A stretch of DNA of 64,000 bases from Deltaproteobacteria bacterium (GTDB lineage: Bacteria; Bdellovibrionota; FAC87; UBA2466). This document shows, one piece after another, positions 57,585 to 64,000 of this stretch; the first letter of the stretch is position 1; every line of letters begins with the position of its first letter. Location: positions 1 to 64,000 of the forward strand of contig JACPWY010000034.1 of the NCBI GenBank assembly GCA_016196825.1, written 5' to 3'. A program made the translations under genes and the position numbers. Under the pieces are notes generated by a model. It worked only from the letters and a program-made list of their open reading frames with translations, was not told the origin of the DNA and searched no databases.

Positions 57585-60500
57585 ATGGTCGAACGAATCA
57601 TCAACGCCTGCGGAAGGAACCCCCGACTGACGCTTGTCATCGGGGGCCTCTTTGCAGTCTGGGGTGTGTGGTGCTTAAGGCAGATTCGGGTTGATGTGAT
57701 TCCCGATCTTTCTGAAACGCAGGTCATCATCTTCTCCGAGTGGATGGGGAGAAGCCCCGACCTCATTGAGAATCAGGTGACCTACCCCTTAGTCACCGCA
57801 ATGGTCTCGGCACCCAAGGTCTCGGTAGTGCGCGGACAATCGATGTTTGGGATGTCGTTTGTCTATGTCATTTTCAAAGATGGGACCGACCTCTATTGGG
57901 CCCGAAGCCGCGTTCTCGAATACCTGTCCAAACTGTCGGGTCAACTTCCAGCGGGAGTCTCACCTACGATAGGGCCTGATGCCACGGGTGTTGGCTGGGT
58001 CTACCAATACGCTCTCGTTGATCAGTCGGGTAAACACGACAACTCGGAACTTAAGACATTTCAAGATTGGTACCTTCGCTATTGGCTTCAGTCGGTTCCG
58101 GGGGTAGCTGAGGTTGCTTCTGTGGGAGGGTTTGAAAAACAGTACCAGGTGGAGGTCGATCCCAATCGCCTAGCGGCCGTTAAAATCCCGCTTGAGCGTG
58201 TGGTGGCGGCTATTCGCGATAGCAACTCCGATGTTGGTGGCAGAACGCTTGAGATGAATGAACGGGAGTACTATGTCAGAGGACTTGGTTACGTAAAGCA
58301 TCCTGAAGATCTGGAAAATGTGAGTTTGGGGAACGGGCCAAGCGGCATCCCGATTCGCCTTGCCGACGTCGGGAAGGTGAGTCTAGGCCCTAACATCCGT
58401 CGTGGCATCGCGGATCTTGATGGTCAGGGTGACACGGTTGGCGGGGTGATTGTCATGCGCCAAGGCGAAGATGCCTCTCGCGTGATAGAGGGGGTCAAGA
58501 AAAAAATCGACGAGGTCAAAACAGCGTTCCCGGAGGGTGTTTCTTTAAAGACCATCTATGACCGCTCCAGTCTCATTCAGGAGGCCGTCACGACTCTGAA
58601 GGAGAATGTCCTGGAAGAGATCATCATTGTTTGCATCGTGATATTCCTATTCCTCTTTCACGTAAGAAGTACTGTCGTGGTTGCCATCGCGTTGCCTCTT
58701 TCGGTGCTCATCTCCTTCATACCGATGTACTACCTGGGTATCGGACTCAACATAATGTCCTTGGGCGGAATCATTCTCGCCATCGGAGATATAGTGGATG
58801 GCGTCGTTGTCTTCATTGAAAACACCCATAAGAAACTCGCCGCCGGACTGGCCAAGACCAAGACGCTGCAGGAGATTGCCACAGAAGCCTGTGCTGAGCT
58901 TGGGCCCTCGATATTTAGCTCCCTTCTGATTATTGCCGTGTCATTTCTTCCCATCTTTGCTCTTCAAGCACAGGAGGGAAAGCTCTTCCACCCATTGGCC
59001 TATACAAAGACTTTCGCCATGATTGTGGCTGCAATTGTATCGATTACGATCACCCCTGCGCTGATCGGCCTTTTCGTCAAAGGGAGGATCCGTTCCGAAA
59101 GCGAGAATCCTATCATGAGGATCCTTCTTTCGGTCTATCGTCCCACCCTCAACTACTGTCTGAATCACGTGAAGGGGCTCTTGGCGGGAACCGCCGTATT
59201 GGTTGGGATTTCGGTGTTTGGCTTTTCTCGGCTCGGATCGGAGTTCATGCCGCCCCTATGGGAGGGTGATCTCCTCTATATGCCGATTACCATGCCGGGA
59301 ATATCGGTCACGGCAGTGGCGGAGTTACTCACTCGCCAGGGAGCGGCAATTAAGAGGCTACCCGAAGTGGAATCGGTATTTGGCAAAGCGGGCCGTTTTG
59401 AAAGCCCAACCGACCCCGCCCCTCTTTCGATGTTGGAGTTTACTATTCACCTGAAACCTAGAAGTGCCTGGCGAAAGGGGATGACACAAGACCTATTGGT
59501 GACCGCACTCGATGAATCGGTGGCGATCCCCGGACTCAATCGCGCCTGGACAAAACCGGTGCGAGGCCGCATTGACATGCTCAGCACCGGAATCCGAACG
59601 CCTGTGGGAATCAAGGTGTTTGGAAAGGACCTCTCTGTCATCGAGGATATCGGCCGCCAACTGGAGAATACGTTGAGCCGAGTGCGAGGTACGCGAAGCG
59701 TCTATGCGGAGCGAATCGGCGGCGGCTACTACGTTGATTTCGAGCCCGATCGAAAACTCCTGCAGCGGTACGGTCTTAACGTCGGAAATGTTCAAAGAAT
59801 AGTCGAAACGGCCGTGGGGGGAATGGAAATCTCTCAAACCGTTGAGGGGCGTGAAAGATACACCGTCAACGTCCGCTACCCACGCGAGCTCAGGGACAAT
59901 GTAGAAAAGCTCGGCCGTATCCTCGTCGCAACTCCGACAGGCAGCCAAGTTCCGGTAGCCCAACTCGGACAGATCACTTCCCACATGGGGCCGCCCATGA
60001 TCCTGGATGAGAATGGGCTTTTGGCCGGTTATGTTTATATCGATCTCAAAGATCGCGATCCGGGAGGGTACGTCAACGACGCCAAGAAAGCGGTGAGTTC
60101 GGAAATCACTCTTCCGCCAGGCTATTTTCTGTCGTGGACCGGACAATACGAATACCTGGAACGCATGCAGGCGAGGATGCGCGTGATTCTTCCGCTCACG
60201 CTCATTCTTATTTTGGCCTTCCTGTATTTCAGCATGCAGTCGGTGGCGAAGAGTGTCTTGATCATGGTGAGCGTTCCCTTGTCGCTTGTGGGTGGGATCC
60301 TTCTCATGTGGGCGCTCAACTACAACACCAGTGTAGCGGTGTGGGCCGGCGCTATAGCCCTGATCGGAGTGGCCGTAGAGACAACATCCATCATGATCGT
60401 TTTTCTCGATGAGGCATGGAAAGCCAGACAGGGTTCACTCCGGACGCGAGACGACACTCTGCTCGCGACAAGCGAGGGGGCCCAGAAGTGCCTTCGACCG

Positions 60501-60701
60501 GTCCTGATGGCGGTGAGCATGAATATTTTCGGTCTTCTCCCCGTCATGGCGGACTCAGGGTTGGGTTCTGATGTGATGAAGCGGATCTCCTCTCCCATGT
60601 TTGGTGGGTTGATTTCGCTCTCGATCCTGACCCTGATCGTTATCCCGGTCGTCTACCGAATGAGGGAAGAGCGCGTTCTAGGAATTAAAGAAAGAGGCTG
60701 A
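57585..60701 (+). CDS. cusA: Copper/silver RND efflux pump (CusA/HME-RND)
   Basis: A 1038-residue inner-membrane proton antiporter. Twelve helices and two periplasmic pore domains as usual. Landmarks: PDLSETQVIIFSEW and VTYPLVTAM in the first pore domain, the proton relay GDIVDGVVVFIEN in TM4 (about 401-413), and PLSMLE. The three methionines that bind Cu(I)/Ag(I) in E. coli CusA (573, 623, 672) all align here: LLYMP (Met566), PLSM (Met616) and RIDM (Met665), each shifted by seven. This supports copper/silver rather than zinc/cobalt export. Third gene of cusCBA; P2 ATPase gene follows two bases after. Confidence 0.94.
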   Translation: MVERIINACGRNPRLTLVIGGLFAVWGVWCLRQIRVDVIPDLSETQVIIFSEWMGRSPDLIENQVTYPLVTAMVSAPKVSVVRGQSMFGMSFVYVIFKDGTDLYWARSRVLEYLSKLSGQLPAGVSPTIGPDATGVGWVYQYALVDQSGKHDNSELKTFQDWYLRYWLQSVPGVAEVASVGGFEKQYQVEVDPNRLAAVKIPLERVVAAIRDSNSDVGGRTLEMNEREYYVRGLGYVKHPEDLENVSLGNGPSGIPIRLADVGKVSLGPNIRRGIADLDGQGDTVGGVIVMRQGEDASRVIEGVKKKIDEVKTAFPEGVSLKTIYDRSSLIQEAVTTLKENVLEEIIIVCIVIFLFLFHVRSTVVVAIALPLSVLISFIPMYYLGIGLNIMSLGGIILAIGDIVDGVVVFIENTHKKLAAGLAKTKTLQEIATEACAELGPSIFSSLLIIAVSFLPIFALQAQEGKLFHPLAYTKTFAMIVAAIVSITITPALIGLFVKGRIRSESENPIMRILLSVYRPTLNYCLNHVKGLLAGTAVLVGISVFGFSRLGSEFMPPLWEGDLLYMPITMPGISVTAVAELLTRQGAAIKRLPEVESVFGKAGRFESPTDPAPLSMLEFTIHLKPRSAWRKGMTQDLLVTALDESVAIPGLNRAWTKPVRGRIDMLSTGIRTPVGIKVFGKDLSVIEDIGRQLENTLSRVRGTRSVYAERIGGGYYVDFEPDRKLLQRYGLNVGNVQRIVETAVGGMEISQTVEGRERYTVNVRYPRELRDNVEKLGRILVATPTGSQVPVAQLGQITSHMGPPMILDENGLLAGYVYIDLKDRDPGGYVNDAKKAVSSEITLPPGYFLSWTGQYEYLERMQARMRVILPLTLILILAFLYFSMQSVAKSVLIMVSVPLSLVGGILLMWALNYNTSVAVWAGAIALIGVAVETTSIMIVFLDEAWKARQGSLRTRDDTLLATSEGAQKCLRPVLMAVSMNIFGLLPVMADSGLGSDVMKRISSPMFGGLISLSILTLIVIPVVYRMREERVLGIKERG

Positions 60702-60703
60702 AA

Positions 60704-63337
60704 ATGGGGTCATCGGGGCCGAACGCCTGGGAAAAAGATATTCAGGAGGTCGCAATCGACCTCGCCACCGATGTGAATTGCGGACTGACTCAGGTGGACG
60801 TGGCTGAAAGACTCCTTAAGTGGGGCCCGAACGTTCTCAGTGAAGAGGAGGGCGTCTCCGGCTTCATTCGGTTTTGGCGGCAGTTTAAGAGCCCCGTTGT
60901 CCTGATTCTGTTAGTGGCGACAGTGATATCGGGTGTTTTGGCTGAATTCACCGACGCCATTGCGATTTTTTCCATTGTAATCGTAAACGCGATTGTTGGA
61001 TTTCTTCAGGAATCCAAAGCCGAAGCCGCGGTCAGAGCCCTTAGGAAGCTCTCCGCTCCCCGGGCTCGGGTCTTAAGAGAAGGATCAACGGTCGAGGTGG
61101 ATGTCTCTGCCCTTTGCCCGGGTGATGTCCTTGTTTTTGAATCGGGCGATTACGTTCCTGCCGATGCACGGATCGTGACGGCCAGTCAGCTCAGTGTCGA
61201 TGAATCGATTCTGACCGGGGAGTCCCTCCCCGTGAGAAAGATCTCAAGCCCGTTGCCAAGAGGTGCCCAAGTGGGCGAACGCTTCAACATGGTGTTTGCG
61301 GGCACTCTGATCAACACCGGAAGTGCCCGCGCGCTCGTGACCGACACAGGAATGGATACGGAAATTGGGCACATAGCTGAGCTGTTAGAGTCCCAGGCCG
61401 CTGAGCCCACGCCGCTGCAACTACGGCTAGAGCAGGTTGGTTCAAAACTATTGGTCCTGTGTCTGGGTGTGGTCACAGTCGTTAGCTTATTCGGCGTTTT
61501 TCACGGTGACGGATGGCTCAGTGTTCTTATGACCGCCGTTAGTCTCGCGGTCGCTGCCATACCAGAGGGGCTCCCCGCCATAGTCACTTTAGCCTTGGCA
61601 CTGGCCATTCGGCGGATGACAAAACGCAATGCCATTGTTCGTCATTTGCCCGCCGTGGAGACGCTTGGCTCAACGGATGTCATCTGTACCGATAAGACGG
61701 GAACTCTGACGACGGGAAAGATGGCCGTTCGGGAGGTGGTATTTCCGGGGCGAGGACAATTTCCAGCCGATTCCCTCGAGGATTCCTTAATCTCTGCTTT
61801 TTCGGCGCTGGTTGAATCCGCGGTACTGTGCTCCAACGCCTCGCTTACCGAAGGAGATGTCTCAACGGGTGACCCTACGGAAGTAGCCTTGCTCAAGATG
61901 GCTCAGGGGCGCGGGGTCTATCCCAATTCAATCACTGGTCAGTTCCCGCGAGTGGCGGAGTGGGCGTTCGACAGCACTCGGAAACGGATGAGCGTGGCAG
62001 TGATTGCGGCGGACCGGATTCGTATCCACGTTAAGGGGGCTCCGGAAGCCATCCTTCCCCTTTGCAAAATCGATTCGCTGGTAAGACAAGAGATGGAAGC
62101 GGCCGCAAATCGGCTTTCTTCAGAGGGAAAGCGTCTCTTGGCTATTGCCGTGCGGGAGTGGCCGGTGAAGCCCAGCGAATTCTCTCGCGATGAACTTGAA
62201 TGCACGGACATCGAAAATAATCTTGCGCTTTTGGGCCTTGTCAGCCTTTCGGATCCCCCCAGACTCGAAAGTAACGCCGCCATTGCTCAGTGTAAGGCTG
62301 CGGGCATCAAGGTCGTGATGATTACGGGGGATCACCCCGCAACCGCGAAGGCTATCGCTTCAGAACTGGGGGTTCTTGAGCCAGGTCAATTCGACGGTGT
62401 CTTGACGGGGAAAGAGATCGACTCCTTGAGCAAGCCAGAATTCGCAAAGCAGGTTTTCCGGACGGCTGTTTATGCCAGGGTTTCCCCGGAACATAAGCTT
62501 AAAATTGTTCAAGCGTGGCGAGGGCAGGGAAAAATAGTCGCCATGACCGGCGACGGGGTAAACGACGCGCCGGCTCTTAAGGCTGCGTCGATAGGCATTT
62601 CGATGGGTAAGGGGGGCACCGAGGTTGCCAGACAGGCCTCCTCCATCATTCTCACTGACGATAATTTTGCGACGATCGTGGCGGCCGTCGAAGAGGGGCG
62701 CGCGATCTATGGCAATATTAAGAGAACGATTCAGTACCTACTGTCTGGCAACCTAGCCGAGATCCTCATCATGTTTGGTGCGGCCGTTTTGGGCTGGCCC
62801 ACCCCCTTGGCGCCCATCCACCTGCTTTGGATCAATCTCGTAACCGACGGGCTTCCCTCACTAGCGCTTGCAGCGGAGCCGCTTTCAAAAGAGGGCCTTG
62901 CTGTATCCTCACGACCTTCGCCAGGAAGTTTCTTCGACAAGCGCTTCTATACCGAAATGAGTCTTATCGGAATGATCATCGCGGTTCTCGCTCTGGCTGT
63001 CTATGGGTACAGCTTTCACCGCGAAGACGAAATCACAGCACGCACACACATGTTTTCCTTCTTGGTGTTTGCGGAACTATTCCGATCCTTTGCGAGCCGG
63101 AGTGAGACAAAAACCTGGTTTCAAATGGGGATCCGATCAAATATTCATCACTTCTTCGCGGTCGCCATTCCGATTTCCCTTCAATTCGCAATGCATCATG
63201 TGCCGTTTTTCAATGACCTATTCAAAGTGAGAACGTTGGGTTGGAAAGAATGTCTTATTGGCATGGGCCTCACACTGATACCGGTCACATTCATCGAAAT
63301 CAGAAAGTGGACGAGGCAGACAAGGAAACCAGTATGA
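60704..63337 (+). CDS. P2-type cation ATPase, Ca2+-ATPase-like
   Basis: An 877-residue P-type ATPase. The N-terminal cytosolic domain is short (GLTQVDVAERLLKWGPNVL, cation_ATPase_N). Motifs: TGES (171-174), the phosphorylated Asp330 in CTDKTGTLT, KGAPE, the hinge MTGDGVNDAPAL, and ten helices. Ion-site residues of P2A calcium pumps are kept: PEGL in M4 (287-290), SGNLAEI in M5 (N and E) and NLVTDG in M6 (N, T, D). So calcium (or manganese) transport out of the cytosol is likely, not copper, despite its place behind cusA. It follows cusA by two bases and overlaps the next gene remnant by four. Confidence 0.93.
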   Translation: MGSSGPNAWEKDIQEVAIDLATDVNCGLTQVDVAERLLKWGPNVLSEEEGVSGFIRFWRQFKSPVVLILLVATVISGVLAEFTDAIAIFSIVIVNAIVGFLQESKAEAAVRALRKLSAPRARVLREGSTVEVDVSALCPGDVLVFESGDYVPADARIVTASQLSVDESILTGESLPVRKISSPLPRGAQVGERFNMVFAGTLINTGSARALVTDTGMDTEIGHIAELLESQAAEPTPLQLRLEQVGSKLLVLCLGVVTVVSLFGVFHGDGWLSVLMTAVSLAVAAIPEGLPAIVTLALALAIRRMTKRNAIVRHLPAVETLGSTDVICTDKTGTLTTGKMAVREVVFPGRGQFPADSLEDSLISAFSALVESAVLCSNASLTEGDVSTGDPTEVALLKMAQGRGVYPNSITGQFPRVAEWAFDSTRKRMSVAVIAADRIRIHVKGAPEAILPLCKIDSLVRQEMEAAANRLSSEGKRLLAIAVREWPVKPSEFSRDELECTDIENNLALLGLVSLSDPPRLESNAAIAQCKAAGIKVVMITGDHPATAKAIASELGVLEPGQFDGVLTGKEIDSLSKPEFAKQVFRTAVYARVSPEHKLKIVQAWRGQGKIVAMTGDGVNDAPALKAASIGISMGKGGTEVARQASSIILTDDNFATIVAAVEEGRAIYGNIKRTIQYLLSGNLAEILIMFGAAVLGWPTPLAPIHLLWINLVTDGLPSLALAAEPLSKEGLAVSSRPSPGSFFDKRFYTEMSLIGMIIAVLALAVYGYSFHREDEITARTHMFSFLVFAELFRSFASRSETKTWFQMGIRSNIHHFFAVAIPISLQFAMHHVPFFNDLFKVRTLGWKECLIGMGLTLIPVTFIEIRKWTRQTRKPV

Positions 63338-63450
63338 ATATTTCGTTTTGGGGTGGCGCTGGCACTGTCACGGGATCGAAATACCTTGAGTCGCGCCTTC
63401 ACTGGGATTGCGCTATTCCCAAAATGGGCGAAAAGGTGGATCTCCTATGA
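63334..63450 (+). pseudogene. Remnant of a beta-CASP metallo-beta-lactamase (RNase) gene, internal deletion
   Basis: A 38-codon ORF that begins in the P-ATPase stop codon. It reads MNISFWGGAGTVTGSKYLE, which is the exact start of the YSH1-like beta-CASP metallo-beta-lactamase family (GAAGTVTGS), and then SRLHWDCAIPKMGEKVDLL, which matches the last residues of that family (..LGW..xVPxxGExVEL). The 400 or so residues with the HxHxDH zinc motif are missing. The simplest reading is an in-frame internal deletion that fused the two ends of a full gene within the operon. The short ORF still overlaps both neighbours (ATGA at 63334 and 63447), which suggests the original gene was translationally coupled. 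The remaining peptide cannot be an enzyme. Confidence 0.7.
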
Positions 63451-64000
63451 ATGCTCACGTTAACTGTCAGTGCATCGGTCTCTCTCATCATTGCAAATTG
63501 GTAGTCGTTACGGGTGGCCCAGGGGCCGGAAAAACCGCGGTGCTTGAAATCGCAAAGCGCAATTTCTGCGACCACATCGTCATCATCCCGGAGTCGGCCT
63601 CGATAGTCTTCGGCGGCGGCTTTTGGCGCAAAGAAAGCCTTCCCGGCAAGAAGGCGGCTCAACGGGCCATTTTTCATGTGCAACGCGAGCTGGAAAGAAT
63701 GGTTATTGAGGAGGAAATAGCGGCCATTGCCCTTTGTGATCGGGGCACGTTGGACGGACTCGCATACTGGCCCGAGGGCCCCGAGGTGTTTTTCAAAGAG
63801 GTGGGGATCCAACGAGACCAAGAACTTGAGCGCTATGCGGCGGTCATTCATCTGCGGACTCCCAATCATGATCAAGGCTACAATCTGAGCAATCCCGTGC
63901 GGGTTGAGACCGCGGAAGAGGCCCACCAAATCGACGTGCGCACCGAGCAGGCGTGGGATGGGCATCCGAATCATTACTTCATCGACAGCGGCCCCGAGTT
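63447..64000 (+). CDS. P-loop ATPase/kinase-like protein, N-terminal part (runs off right edge)
   Basis: Open from ATG 63447 to the window end, 184 codons. Walker A is GGPGAGKT (23-30), followed by IIPESASIVFGGGFW, and DRGTLDGLAYWP (Walker B-like Asp with DR.xxD), HLRTPNHDQGY, and VRVETAEEAHQIDVRTEQAWDGHPNHYFID. This matches the AAA_28/NadR-like NTPase family, in which the DRG and R..T...D motifs mimic nucleotide kinases. The start overlaps the stop of the metallo-beta-lactamase remnant. Probably the last or next gene of the transport operon. The C-terminal end is outside the window. Confidence 0.82.
   Translation, partial: MNAHVNCQCIGLSHHCKLVVVTGGPGAGKTAVLEIAKRNFCDHIVIIPESASIVFGGGFWRKESLPGKKAAQRAIFHVQRELERMVIEEEIAAIALCDRGTLDGLAYWPEGPEVFFKEVGIQRDQELERYAAVIHLRTPNHDQGYNLSNPVRVETAEEAHQIDVRTEQAWDGHPNHYFIDSGPE

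Noticed and set aside
60704-63337. Copper-type (P1B) ATPase as partner of cusCBA
   Set aside because: No CPC or CPx motif in M6-type position and no N-terminal metal-binding domain; PEGL and M5/M6 residues mark a P2 calcium-type pump.

Overview
The window looks like a chromosomal segment of a Gram-negative bacterium of the Bdellovibrio type (Bdellovibrionota/Oligoflexia), moderately GC-rich. The main pointers are a TIGR02147-type helix-turn-helix protein at 41.1 kb, an HNH/DUF222-like protein cut by the left edge, a CPXCG zinc-ribbon protein, a ferrochelatase with an internal cysteine cluster as described for Bdellovibrio and Myxococcus, and many signal-peptide or lipoprotein genes without known function. 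The assignment is inference. No rRNA, tRNA, CRISPR array, transposase or origin was found.

Layout. 0-21 kb: metabolism and envelope. A left-edge HNH-type fragment and a frameshifted secreted-protein gene come first, then hemH, two class-I methyltransferase or glycosyltransferase genes, an M20 peptidase, and a Rieske oxygenase translationally overlapped with an APC permease. A patatin-like protein and a GT39-like membrane enzyme follow, then a polyamine pair (homospermidine synthase hss plus potD) and three large adjacent exported proteins of unknown function. 21-29 kb: a regulatory island. It holds a TPR/winged-helix regulator, an operon of an unlisted 39-residue membrane peptide, a methyltransferase and a 7TM histidine kinase, and a diverging pair made of a winged-helix/EgtD-like methyltransferase fusion and a multi-spanning membrane protein. 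29-34 kb: nucleic-acid enzymes, namely a minimal nucleotidyl-transferase (ligase adenylation domain only), an AAA/DUF4143 ATPase, and a LigD-like phosphoesterase-polymerase protein without a ligase domain but with a transmembrane tail.

34-51 kb: mostly exported proteins and regulators. These are small lipoproteins, a cytochrome c/copper-monooxygenase-like lipoprotein, a second TPR/winged-helix regulator, a serpin, a His/Gly-repeat protein, an ArsC/Spx-like protein, a TetR regulator, an ABC-F ATPase overlapped with a DEAD-box helicase, and a DUF6629 membrane protein. 51-64 kb: an accessory stress/metal block. It has two CBS-domain proteins diverging from a long + strand run: Na+/H+ antiporter-like protein, winged-helix regulator, three small membrane proteins, a lipoprotein, CusC-CusB-CusA copper/silver efflux, a P2-type ATPase, a remnant of a beta-CASP metallo-beta-lactamase gene and a P-loop ATPase cut by the right edge.

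The most interesting signals are these. (1) Three perfect TGGC-N7-TTGC and one near-perfect sigma-54 promoter, each 30-80 bases upstream of a gene for an exported protein of unknown function, suggesting a small RpoN-controlled envelope regulon. (2) The winged-helix/EgtD-like methyltransferase fusion with its co-transcribed membrane protein, facing the membrane peptide-methyltransferase-kinase operon across a shared AT-rich promoter region. (3) The LigD without a ligase domain but with a membrane tail, close to a free-standing minimal ligase domain. (4) A metallo-beta-lactamase gene reduced by internal deletion to its two ends but still sitting between overlapping operon genes.
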